Assembly: GCA_018882735.1 (NCBI GenBank)
Contig: VERH01000004.1
Location: 1 to 52,366 of the forward strand
Direction of reading: 5' to 3'
Source: Candidatus Nanopelagicaceae bacterium
GTDB taxonomy: Bacteria > Actinomycetota > Actinomycetes > Nanopelagicales > Nanopelagicaceae
Length of the DNA stretch: 52,366 nucleotides
The position numbers and the translations under genes were made by a program. This document shows positions 1 through 7,244 of this stretch, piece by piece; the first letter of the stretch is position 1, and the number at the start of each line of letters is the position of its first letter. The notes below the pieces were generated by a model. It did no database searches, had not been told where the DNA came from, and saw only the letters and a program-made list of their open reading frames with translations.

Positions 1-186
1 GTCGTATTCTCACTATTCATTTTCTTCAACTCTTTTGCGCTAGTTCAATGGTTGCAATACAAGAAGATCGGAAGATTTGCTGACTATCTTGTGGGTGAGC
101 GCACCTATATAACGCTCTCTTTCATCGCAAAATCTGCCCTTGCTTGGCAGATCTTTGGTGGAGTTCTCGCAACGAGCGCGCTCTAA
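1..186 (+). CDS. Heliorhodopsin, C-terminal fragment (cut by window edge)
   Basis: The first 61 codons are open and end in TAA at 184-186; the start lies outside the window. The fragment has the end of one membrane helix, a loop with ADYLVGERTY, and a last helix reading LSFIAKSALAWQIF. The lysine of the AKS motif (fragment residue 44, codon 130-132) is where heliorhodopsins carry the retinal Schiff base. The QWLQYKK and GERTY segments before it are typical of that family and unlike type-1 proteorhodopsins, which have DxxxK in the last helix. Heliorhodopsins bind retinal in the membrane with inverted topology and a slow photocycle; their role is largely open. A VKOR gene follows 24 bp downstream on the same strand. 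The identification rests on one and a half helices recognised by eye. Confidence 0.85.
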   Translation, partial: VVFSLFIFFNSFALVQWLQYKKIGRFADYLVGERTYITLSFIAKSALAWQIFGGVLATSAL

Positions 187-210
187 CAACTTAGGTAGAA
201 TTCGCTAACT

Positions 211-789
211 ATGAACTTCCTTGCCGATCGCCGCTTTACCGCTTCGTTTATGCTCTTTGGTGCTGTTAGCGGATTTATTGCGTCGTTCTTACTTACTGTC
301 GACAAGATAAAGATCTTGAAGGATGCAAAATTCAACCCTTCTTGCAACATAAATGAGGTGTTGAACTGTAAAAGCGTGATGCTCTCCAAGCAGGCGGAGG
401 TTTTTGGCTTTCCCAATTCATTAATTGGGCTTGCTGCATTTGCGATCTTTATCGCTGTTGCGGTCGCTCTCTTTGGGGATGTCCAATTCCCAGCTTGGTT
501 CTGGAAGTTGGCCCTATTAGGAACTCTCTTAGCCATTTTCTTTTCACATTGGCTAGCCCAGCAAACTACCTTTGTTATCGGCGCCCTCTGTCCTTATTGC
601 ATGATTGCCTGGTTTGGTAATTTCTTGATTCTCTCCAGCGTTATCCAAGAAAATCTACGAGTTAGATCGAATTCAATTGATGATCAGGATGCGAAGAGTG
701 CAATCGAGAGGATTTCTGGGTTTATGCCGATTTTTCATATTGTCTGGTTAGGACTTGTAATCGGCGCCGCGTTTGTCGGCGTTAGTTAG
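211..789 (+). CDS. Vitamin K epoxide reductase (VKOR) family protein
   Basis: A 192-residue membrane protein with about five hydrophobic helices. Bacterial VKORs pass electrons from a periplasmic thioredoxin-like partner to quinone and so drive disulfide formation in exported proteins. The four key cysteines are visible: a loop pair C45 and C53, and the active-site CPYC at 127-130. The family segment FGFPNSLIGL follows the loop pair. No fused thioredoxin domain is present, so a separate DsbA-like partner is expected elsewhere. The ATG at 211 has a TANNNT hexamer (TAGAAT, 196-201) 9 nt upstream and a weak AGG, so its leader is very short or absent. Its 3' end overlaps the convergent propeller gene by 8 bp. 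Confidence 0.93.
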   Translation: MNFLADRRFTASFMLFGAVSGFIASFLLTVDKIKILKDAKFNPSCNINEVLNCKSVMLSKQAEVFGFPNSLIGLAAFAIFIAVAVALFGDVQFPAWFWKLALLGTLLAIFFSHWLAQQTTFVIGALCPYCMIAWFGNFLILSSVIQENLRVRSNSIDDQDAKSAIERISGFMPIFHIVWLGLVIGAAFVGVS

Positions 790-1900
790 TCGGACTACTA
801 AAAATCATGATTCGACCATCGTCGGTCGATGCAATCAGGCGTTGATCAGGAAGCACTTCTAGATCACGGATTCGAGCGCCAACGCTTACGACTTCAGTAT
901 CGGAGACTTTCCCATTCTCATAGCGCATAAACACAAGAGAAGCCTGGCGGAGCGTTCCCATAGCTAGTCCACCGGAGTACCTACCGAACTTTCCAGTTGG
1001 TATTTGAACTAACTCAGTTGGCGCAATTGATGGATTCCATTGCTTCAAAGGCTCTCTATACCCTTCATGTGTTCCAGTCTTGCCTGGGATTACGTAATCA
1101 CCTTGGCTATAAGGAGCTCCATAAGTTACAAATGGCCAGCCGTAATCGATGCCTGGTTCGACAAGATTTATCTCATCGCCACCACGTGGACCATGTTCAG
1201 ATACAAGAAGATCCTTTCCATTAATTAAGACAATTCCCTGTTGATTCCGGTGGCCTTGTGAAATGCGGGTGACTTTATTTTTGGAGATTTGGAACACTGA
1301 GCCTAAATCGCCACGCTTTGTGCGATTAGGGAGGTCATCAAAACCTAGATCTCCAACCGTTAAGTAAGCCGAACGATTACTTATGACCTCCATTCGGCCG
1401 GCTGCGTGCTGTGCTGCGGAAATAGGAACACAGGGCTGACTTCTAAACCACCTCTCATTCTTCTTCAGTGAGTTCTTAACACGGTCATACGTAGCACGAA
1501 AAACGACAACTTCAACACATCTTGATGGAGCAAGCCTTGGAAATGAGATGAGAAGTGTCGCAACACTTTTGTTCTCGGACAGGACTGCGATATCAGTTAT
1601 AGCAAAGCGAGAGTCTTGAATTCGCTCACGTTTTGAGATCATTTCACCGAGGAACTTCAACTCTTGGTTATTTTCATTCCAAGTAAAGATAGATCCACCC
1701 CGGGCTCCTCCACCCAATAGAACGGTTCCATCTCTAAGAACAGCCAATGCAGGGCCACGATCATTTCCGCCGAGAGACTTTGTTGATTCCACATCGAAAC
1801 TCTTTACATCGATCGCAATCCCAGCGACTTTAATCTCCGATGCGCGTGCGGGAACGATGGCGAGAATTAGGGTTACAACGAGAACTAGTGCGCGAGCCAT
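782..1900 (-). CDS. Secreted PQQ-dependent glucose/sorbosone dehydrogenase-like beta-propeller
   Basis: A 372-residue protein with a signal peptide (hydrophobic residues 4-20 ending ARA-S). It has the landmarks of the soluble aldose sugar dehydrogenase propeller family: an H-x-x-G-R segment at 165-169, VGD at 182-184, GHRN at 217-220 and EHGPRGGDEIN at 235-245 followed by YGWP. In characterised members these residues bind PQQ and calcium and act on sugars or sugar aldehydes outside the membrane. Whether this cell makes PQQ cannot be seen here, so the substrate is open. The ATG has TAATCT exactly 6 nt upstream, squeezed between the start codon and the terminator of the upstream fasciclin gene. 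The last 8 bp overlap the VKOR gene tail to tail. Confidence 0.85.
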   Translation of the reverse strand: MARALVLVVTLILAIVPARASEIKVAGIAIDVKSFDVESTKSLGGNDRGPALAVLRDGTVLLGGGARGGSIFTWNENNQELKFLGEMISKRERIQDSRFAITDIAVLSENKSVATLLISFPRLAPSRCVEVVVFRATYDRVKNSLKKNERWFRSQPCVPISAAQHAAGRMEVISNRSAYLTVGDLGFDDLPNRTKRGDLGSVFQISKNKVTRISQGHRNQQGIVLINGKDLLVSEHGPRGGDEINLVEPGIDYGWPFVTYGAPYSQGDYVIPGKTGTHEGYREPLKQWNPSIAPTELVQIPTGKFGRYSGGLAMGTLRQASLVFMRYENGKVSDTEVVSVGARIRDLEVLPDQRLIASTDDGRIMIFSSPTN

Positions 1901-1906
1901 GTTTCT

Positions 1907-1912
1907 AGATTA
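1907..1912 (-). promoter_or_regulatory. -10 element TAATCT, leaderless promoter of the propeller gene
   Basis: On the minus strand TAATCT lies 6 nt before the ATG at 1900, which puts the transcription start at the A of the start codon. No ribosome binding site is present. Any -35 contact would fall inside the adjacent terminator hairpin. Confidence 0.7.
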
Positions 1913-1917
1913 GCAAT

Positions 1918-1944
1918 AAGGCCCCCACAATGTGCGGGGGCCTT
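1918..1944 (-). terminator. Rho-independent-like hairpin after the fasciclin gene
   Basis: A perfect 9-bp stem (AAGGCCCCC at 1918-1926 with GGGGGCCTT at 1936-1944) with a 9-nt loop lies 48 bp after the fasciclin stop codon. The T-run is on the plus-strand side (ACTTTT); the minus-strand exit reads only ATTGCT, so termination strength in the direction of the fasciclin gene is uncertain. Confidence 0.7.
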
Positions 1945-1992
1945 ACTTTTGCTATCACTAGTACTACTTAGAACTGAATGACTCTTCTTCAA

Positions 1993-2616
1993 CTACAAGG
2001 TTGGAAGCATTACCTGAGTGATGCCATGAGCAACCTGCTTATTTCCCTTATTGATGTCGACAGCAGAGAGAATCACCGTTGCATTGGTGTGCTTCTTATG
2101 CTTATCAACAAGAGTGATGGTGGTACCGCTTACACGGACCCCGATAGTTTCACCAGAAGCTGCATTTAACTTTGCGCCATTCGCTGCGAGCGCCGCTGGA
2201 GAGAGAATCGGATCTCCGACTACGACGTGATAGAGAATTACTTTCTCGACCGTCTTAGCGCCCAAGCTCATGACCGCGCTTGCGATACGAGCCTCGCTCT
2301 TGAAAGTTTTACCAGTTAGGTGTTTTACAACTCTCTGGAATGCGCGATCAGTTGGGACAAAGGCGGTTAGCGCTGTGTTTCCGTTTGAGATCGCTTGGAC
2401 TGGGGACTCTGGAAGTTGACCCCAGACATCCATCCAGATAGATGTAAATACATCAAAATCATTGAAATTGTTATCGAAAGATGCGGTCTTGAGGTTAAGT
2501 ACCTCAGTTAAAGGCATCGACTTCAGGGGCTCGTCTTCCGCCTTAGCTACTGACATGGGCGAAAAGAGGAGCGCGGTTGCCGTTGCTACAGCTGCGATGC
2601 GCTTATAGTTCCTCAT
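1993..2616 (-). CDS. Secreted fasciclin (FAS1) domain protein
   Basis: A 207-residue exported protein: signal peptide (residues 1-26, ending AKA) and a single FAS1 domain. The domain shows the H1-like box TAFVPTDRAF near residue 90 and the YHVVVGD segment near residue 128, plus the closing box after a hydrophobic strand. FAS1 domains mediate adhesion or surface interactions; the ligand is unknown here. The start is well supported: GAAAGGA lies about 9 nt before the ATG, so this gene has a normal leader, unlike many neighbours. A strong hairpin follows the stop. Confidence 0.9.
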   Translation of the reverse strand: MRNYKRIAAVATATALLFSPMSVAKAEDEPLKSMPLTEVLNLKTASFDNNFNDFDVFTSIWMDVWGQLPESPVQAISNGNTALTAFVPTDRAFQRVVKHLTGKTFKSEARIASAVMSLGAKTVEKVILYHVVVGDPILSPAALAANGAKLNAASGETIGVRVSGTTITLVDKHKKHTNATVILSAVDINKGNKQVAHGITQVMLPTL

Positions 2617-2716
2617 TTTGTTTCGTCCTTTCTTAAACTGTGTTTAGTTTTAATTTGGTTGGTTATGCCTTACGAGAGCGAAGCATCTAGGGAACATCTC
2701 TGAAATTGCTCACATT

Positions 2717-2733
2717 GGGCTCTGAGAGAGCCC
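2717..2733. other. 7-bp hairpin in the leader of pcp
   Basis: GGGCTCT and AGAGCCC form a perfect stem around a GAG loop, about 40 bp before the pcp start, in the 155-bp gap between the divergent fasciclin and pcp genes. It could be an RNA hairpin or a protein site; nothing in the sequence decides between them. Confidence 0.4.
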
Positions 2734-2771
2734 ATAATTAGGTCAAAGATTTCTGAGAGGAAAAGAACCCA

Positions 2772-3359
2772 ATGGAGAGAATTCTGCTCACTGGATTTGA
2801 GCCATTTCACAATTCTTCGCTCAATCCATCTCAAGAAATCATCAAAAGAATCTCTCACCGCTCTCTTGTAGCAAAAGAAGTATTGCCGGTCACATTTGGC
2901 GAGGCGTCACTCAAGCTAATTTCATTAATTGATCAACATAAACCTACTGTTGTTATAGCCCTTGGCCAGGCAGAGGGAAGAAAAGAGATAACCCCAGAGC
3001 GGATTGCGATAAATCTAGATGATGCTCGAATTCCCGATAACGCGGGTAACTCTCCCAAAGAGTCCAAGACAGTGGCGGGCGGTCCAGATGCTTACTTCAC
3101 GACCTTGCCAATAAAAAATTTGGTGGAGAAATTAAATGAAAACAGAATTCCAGCTTCAATATCTTTAAGTGCTGGAACATTTGTGTGTAATCACATCTTT
3201 TATGCGATGCAGCATCATTGCTTAGATAAATCTATAAAGAGCGGCTTTATTCATCTTCCATTAATGAATGAACAAGCAATTGAATTTCCAGAGCTACCTA
3301 CGATGCAAATCGAAGAGATGATAAGAGGAATTGAATTAGTTCTTGATTTGATTAGCTGA
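2772..3359 (+). CDS. pcp: Pyroglutamyl-peptidase I (family C15)
   Basis: A 195-residue cytoplasmic cysteine peptidase that removes N-terminal pyroglutamate from peptides. It begins with the family signature ILLTGFEPF. The catalytic triad is visible: E76 in TPERIAIN, C139 in SAGTFVCNH and H161 in GFIHLP. The length is close to the usual 200-215 residues. A GAGAGG Shine-Dalgarno sequence lies about 10 nt before the ATG. The 3' end overlaps the convergent nucleotidyltransferase gene by 8 bp (TTAGCTGA holds both stop codons). Confidence 0.93.
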   Translation: MERILLTGFEPFHNSSLNPSQEIIKRISHRSLVAKEVLPVTFGEASLKLISLIDQHKPTVVIALGQAEGRKEITPERIAINLDDARIPDNAGNSPKESKTVAGGPDAYFTTLPIKNLVEKLNENRIPASISLSAGTFVCNHIFYAMQHHCLDKSIKSGFIHLPLMNEQAIEFPELPTMQIEEMIRGIELVLDLIS

Positions 3360-4047
3360 TTTGGGAGTTAGCGCGATCGAGGTCGGCCTGGAAATCAACT
3401 TCAACAGCAAATAAGTCCGAGATATCGACGGGCTCAATCTCAATCCGACTGCTCTCAATTGCAAGCTCTAGCCCTCTCTCAAAATAATCATTATCAGCAC
3501 AGGCGCCGAGTTGTTCGATTACCGAGCCTTTGTGGTGGGCAGAGATGAAGTTGATGCCGACTGCTTCGCCTAAAGCATTTTCTACCTTCTTAGAGAGCGC
3601 GTTAATAAAGCCTTTTCCATCAACGGTGTATTTGACCTCTTCTTCGCCAACCGCCGCAGTATTTACACAGACAAAAGATTTTTCATTGCGGATTCGATCA
3701 TTTACTCTCTCAAGGACTCGCGAGTCGAAGACAACATCGCCATTTAGCCAGAGCACACCACTCTCATGTGAGTTCTTTAGCGCTTTTAATAAGCTTTTGG
3801 AAGTATTTGTTTGGTCGTATGCCTCGTTATAAACATAGGTGACTTCAGGGTGCGCTTCCATAATCATCTCTAATTTGAAACCAACGACGATCGTAATCCT
3901 TACTTCTTCACCGAAAACACCCCGGACATTCTCAATCTGCTGTTGCAGAATCGAGCGGCCGTCAGCGAGTGGGGTTAGGGGTTTTGGCCAAGGTTTTCCG
4001 AGTCGCGTGCCCATTCCAGCAGCAAGAATCACGACTTGGATGGCCAT
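3352..4047 (-). CDS. Nucleotidyltransferase for an activated head group (sugar/inositol-phosphate cytidylyltransferase type)
   Basis: A 231-residue protein of the GT-A nucleotidyltransferase superfamily. It shows the nucleotide-binding loop LAAGMGTRLG (8-17) followed by PKPL (21-24), NTSKS at 81-85, the metal aspartate in NGD (102-104) and a closing EVD at 216-218. This layout matches LicC-like cytidylyltransferases and archaeal/actinobacterial inositol-1-phosphate cytidylyltransferases. It is divergent from, and shares a promoter with, a CDP-alcohol phosphatidyltransferase fusion. The simplest reading is that it makes the CDP- or NDP-activated alcohol used by that enzyme. The substrate (inositol phosphate, glycerol phosphate or another) is inferred, not shown. 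Confidence 0.8.
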   Translation of the reverse strand: MAIQVVILAAGMGTRLGKPWPKPLTPLADGRSILQQQIENVRGVFGEEVRITIVVGFKLEMIMEAHPEVTYVYNEAYDQTNTSKSLLKALKNSHESGVLWLNGDVVFDSRVLERVNDRIRNEKSFVCVNTAAVGEEEVKYTVDGKGFINALSKKVENALGEAVGINFISAHHKGSVIEQLGACADNDYFERGLELAIESSRIEIEPVDISDLFAVEVDFQADLDRANSQIS

Positions 4048-4052
4048 AGATT

Positions 4053-4059
4053 TATACTA
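4053..4059. promoter_or_regulatory. Shared bidirectional -10 element TATACTA
   Basis: TATACT (4053-4058, plus) lies 7 nt before the ATG at 4066. TAGTAT (4059-4054, minus) lies 6 nt before the ATG at 4047. The two elements are the same near-palindromic 7 bp read on opposite strands. Only 18 bp separate the two start codons, so both mRNAs must be essentially leaderless. Confidence 0.75.
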
Positions 4060-4065
4060 CTCTAA

Positions 4066-5706
4066 ATGAGCGGGACACTTGATTCTTTGACGGTCACCGC
4101 CAAAACCTCACTTTCAGAAATACTAAAAGCTTTCCAAAGTTCTACAAATGATCTATTACTAATTGATGAGCGAACGGTTATCACAGAACCTCATCTAGAA
4201 CTGCTGACGGATTATCCAAGAAATACCTCGGCCGCACTTGTTGCGATTGCGAAAAATGGAAACACGCTAGTTCGTCAGAATCGAATCGCAAGCACTAGTT
4301 CCGCCTCTCATAAAGTAACAATAGGGAATCGAGATTTTGTAGGCGCGCTTAGACTCTCCCAAAAACAACGTGATGCAATTCTTCCGGTTTTAGAAAACGC
4401 AATGGCTTTCAAAGCAAAAGGGAATGCGCTAGATCTTCTGTTGGTTGCCTTAGTTCGTGCCACCATAAAAGTAGATGCTGTAGATGTTTTAAGTGCGCCC
4501 TGGTCAAGAAGTGATGATCCACTTGAACGAGATCGAGTTAAGAACGAGATAAATAGGCTGAATATCCCTGCCTTAAGGTTAAAGATGGCAAACCGAGCAA
4601 ACGATGGCTTCTTCTCGGTCTTCTTCTTACGTAAGTTCTCCAAGGTTCTTACCTGGGTTGCTGTGAAAGTTGGAGCTACTCCTAACCAAGTAACACTTCT
4701 TTCCTTTGTAATCGGGCTTTACTCAGCATATTCATTCTCGCGCGGCACTTTCCTATCTATTCTTCTTGGAGCAATCTTGCTCCAGCTGAGCATCATCGTT
4801 GATTGTGTGGATGGTGAGTTAGCTCGATATACCCGTAAGTTTTCAAAATTGGGCGCATGGCTCGATGCCGTAACAGATCGAGTGAAGGAATATCTTGTTT
4901 TCTTAGGCCTTGCCTACGGAGCATCACTTGAAGGTAGAAATTTATGGATACCGGCGATGGCGATGATGGTAATTCAAACCTTTAGGCACCTATCGGATTA
5001 TAACTTCGCCCAGAGCGTGAAGATTCGAGTGGAGGAAAAGTTTGCTACTCCAGTTGATTTCATGGCGAAATTTGATGGCATCATTCCTACGGAGCGGGAA
5101 CCAAAGGGAAGGCTCCGTTATTGGCTTGGAAAGATAATTCAATTCCCGATTGGCGAGCGTTGGTTAGTCATTAGCGCAAGCGCTGTTATTGGTGGCGCCG
5201 CCTTCACATTCACAATAATGCCAATCCTTGCCTTTATATCCGCGGTAGTCGTTTTCCGAGGAAGGGCAATTAGAACTAAAGAAATGGAAAAGACTCCTCT
5301 TAAAGGCTCTTTAATTGTGAATCAATCAGATTTACTTGGAATTAAGGCGAGCTTCACTAAGCGAGTAAGTTGGATTGAGCCATCTGTATTGCGACTACTC
5401 GAAGCGCTAATTCTTATAGCAATCTTTGTAAATCAAGATGTATTAGGAATTCCAAGTTTCATGATTCTCTTTAGCATCATCTTCCATCACTACGACAATC
5501 TCTATCGTGCCTTACAGAACGAGAAAAAACCTATTTGGTTGAGCTCGCTAGGTTTATACGTTGGTGGAAGAATCTTGGCTATTGGTGGTGCGCTCTTGAC
5601 GGGTATAAATATCACCCTCATTGCCTGGTATTTCGCCATCATCTTCCTTGCGCTCTCATCTATTCAATGGGTTATCGGACATAAGCAGAATAGAATTACC
5701 GGGTGA
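4066..5706 (+). CDS. CDP-alcohol phosphatidyltransferase with N-terminal nucleotidyltransferase-like domain
   Basis: A 546-residue membrane enzyme. The catalytic CDP-alcohol phosphatidyltransferase motif is complete: D246-x2-D249-G250-x2-A253-R254-x8-G263-x3-D267-x3-D271. It lies in a multi-helix region starting near residue 200 and extending beyond the usual core to residue 540. Residues 1-170 are a soluble domain that looks like a nucleotidyltransferase remnant (LLLIDERTVI...EPHLELL) without the LAAGxGTR loop. In related archaeal and actinobacterial proteins an active inositol-1-phosphate cytidylyltransferase is fused here; in this genome the active copy appears to be the separate divergent gene. 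The enzyme transfers a phospho-alcohol from a CDP-linked donor to an acceptor alcohol. The 3' end overlaps the next start by 4 bp (GTGA). Confidence 0.85.
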   Translation: MSGTLDSLTVTAKTSLSEILKAFQSSTNDLLLIDERTVITEPHLELLTDYPRNTSAALVAIAKNGNTLVRQNRIASTSSASHKVTIGNRDFVGALRLSQKQRDAILPVLENAMAFKAKGNALDLLLVALVRATIKVDAVDVLSAPWSRSDDPLERDRVKNEINRLNIPALRLKMANRANDGFFSVFFLRKFSKVLTWVAVKVGATPNQVTLLSFVIGLYSAYSFSRGTFLSILLGAILLQLSIIVDCVDGELARYTRKFSKLGAWLDAVTDRVKEYLVFLGLAYGASLEGRNLWIPAMAMMVIQTFRHLSDYNFAQSVKIRVEEKFATPVDFMAKFDGIIPTEREPKGRLRYWLGKIIQFPIGERWLVISASAVIGGAAFTFTIMPILAFISAVVVFRGRAIRTKEMEKTPLKGSLIVNQSDLLGIKASFTKRVSWIEPSVLRLLEALILIAIFVNQDVLGIPSFMILFSIIFHHYDNLYRALQNEKKPIWLSSLGLYVGGRILAIGGALLTGINITLIAWYFAIIFLALSSIQWVIGHKQNRITG

Positions 5707-6455
5707 ACCAGCGTCCCACAAAACCAACTATCGCGCAGTTGCGGGAAATCTGTCAGCCACCTTCTGTGACAGGTCGCTCAAATGCCGAACATTGGGTAGC
5801 TGATTTGTATTTGAGGAAACTTTCTCCATATCTAACTCGCTTGTTACTAAAGACACCGATAACTGCAAATGGCGTCACATACTTGATGATAATTACCGGA
5901 GTCTCAATTAGCGCTGCTCTGCAAATCCCAGGATTTTTAGGATTATTTATAGCTTTTCTCCTGTCGCAACTACAAATGCTCTGGGATTGCTGCGATGGTG
6001 AGGTAGCGCGCTGGCGAGATACTCAATCACCTAAGGGCGTTTTTCTAGATCGAGTCGGTCATTATTTAACTGAGAGCTTGATTCCAATCGCCCTTGCTTG
6101 GCGGCTTAGTGAAGAAGGCTATGAATTACTCTTCTTGGGAGCGCTAATCTCTGTTTTGATACTTCTTAATAAGGGATTCAATGATGCGGTCCATGTTGCT
6201 CGGGCATATGCGAGCCTGCCAAAACTTGCAGATAGCAAGAGTGTGGGGGAAGCAAAGTCTTTGATTATTCGAGTAGCTCGCGCGCCATTTCGAATCTTTG
6301 CGGTGCAGCGCCTCTTTCATTCCGTTGAGATGTCAATCTTGATATTGATCTTCGCCGGTAACGAGAACTTAATAAGGATAGGGCTACCGCTAGCGGCATT
6401 TGTAACTGCGGGACATCTTGTATCTATCCTTAGCTCTAGAAAGTTGGATAAGTAG
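5703..6455 (+). CDS. Second CDP-alcohol phosphatidyltransferase, fourth Asp replaced by His
   Basis: A 250-residue membrane protein translated from a GTG that overlaps the stop of the previous gene (GTGA). The family motif is present as D95-x2-D98-G99-x2-A102-R103-x8-G112-x3-D116, but the fourth acidic position is H120 (LDRVGH) instead of Asp. In characterised family members the fourth Asp is proposed as the catalytic base. The substitution may define a subfamily with a different acceptor or a His base; it does not look like decay, because the rest of the motif is intact. About six helices are predicted by eye. Likely co-translated with its larger paralogue. Confidence 0.85.
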   Translation: MNQRPTKPTIAQLREICQPPSVTGRSNAEHWVADLYLRKLSPYLTRLLLKTPITANGVTYLMIITGVSISAALQIPGFLGLFIAFLLSQLQMLWDCCDGEVARWRDTQSPKGVFLDRVGHYLTESLIPIALAWRLSEEGYELLFLGALISVLILLNKGFNDAVHVARAYASLPKLADSKSVGEAKSLIIRVARAPFRIFAVQRLFHSVEMSILILIFAGNENLIRIGLPLAAFVTAGHLVSILSSRKLDK

Positions 6456-7244
6456 ATGTTTTCGATTGTCCGTGAGATTAAGTCAGGTTTCACCCAACTC
6501 TTCCCAGGTGGAAGATTCCGATATGTATTGGTAGTTCTATCTGTGCTTGCCGCAGTCATATCGGTATCTGAATTGCTGGTGATGAAATTCTTTGTCAACA
6601 TTGTTGTCCAAGAGGGAGATATTGATCGAGATCGTTTTATCCTACTTGGAGCCGGGCTCGCAATTTTCTTTATCTTGACCCGAGTTAGCCAGTACTACCA
6701 GAAGATTTATCGAGTAAAAGCATTTGCTAGATCCTTTAAATCACTTCGCAAAATTAAGAATCGCGGCGCAAAGAACCCTGAGTGGGCGATGGCTTTTGAA
6801 GTCTCAAATATCCTCACCCAGGCAACGCAATTAATTGCCGTCCTTGCCTTCACTTTGATTCTCGAGCCCGTTTTTGCAGCTTTAAACCTTCTAGTTGTTT
6901 TGGTCATTCTCGCAGTCATTGGAAGGATTTTCGCTAAACAACTAAAAGTTCAACAGGAACTACAAGTCGAGCGAGATGGAAAACGCGCTCATCCCCAGAA
7001 GCGATACGGAACGCGCATCAAAGCCGCGGAGTTAGGCTCACTTTTGGCCGGGCTTGGTATTGCTCTACTTCTAGCCGTCCTACTCTTTATGAGCTACAAC
7101 GGGGACATTAGCCTTGCTAATACTTTAATTATCTTCTTTGGTACTCGGCTACAAAACGGATCTCTTACCTCGACTTCCCGCTCCTTGATGCGTTATGCGA
7201 AGGCGAAAGCTGGAGCAAAGAGCTTTGATGAAGACGATGAGTGA
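6456..7244 (+). CDS. ABC-exporter-like transmembrane domain without ATPase
   Basis: A 262-residue polytopic membrane protein starting directly after the previous stop codon (TAG then ATG). Its six hydrophobic segments, the charged loop near residues 75-105 and the stretch ANTLIIFFGTRLQNGSL near the end resemble the membrane domain of type I ABC exporters. No Walker A, signature or Walker B motif follows; the protein ends in an acidic tail (FDEDDE), and the next gene is a glycosyltransferase. It may pair with an ATPase encoded elsewhere, or be a repurposed membrane scaffold. The family call is by pattern only. Confidence 0.55.
   Translation: MFSIVREIKSGFTQLFPGGRFRYVLVVLSVLAAVISVSELLVMKFFVNIVVQEGDIDRDRFILLGAGLAIFFILTRVSQYYQKIYRVKAFARSFKSLRKIKNRGAKNPEWAMAFEVSNILTQATQLIAVLAFTLILEPVFAALNLLVVLVILAVIGRIFAKQLKVQQELQVERDGKRAHPQKRYGTRIKAAELGSLLAGLGIALLLAVLLFMSYNGDISLANTLIIFFGTRLQNGSLTSTSRSLMRYAKAKAGAKSFDEDDE

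Noticed and set aside
1040-1228. Plus-strand open frames inside the sugar-dehydrogenase-like gene
   Set aside because: They are shadows of the minus-strand gene, which has a clear family identity over its full length.
4066-6455. The two phosphatidyltransferase frames as one gene broken by a frameshift
   Set aside because: Each has its own complete motif and membrane region; the 4-bp GTGA overlap is a normal coupling arrangement.
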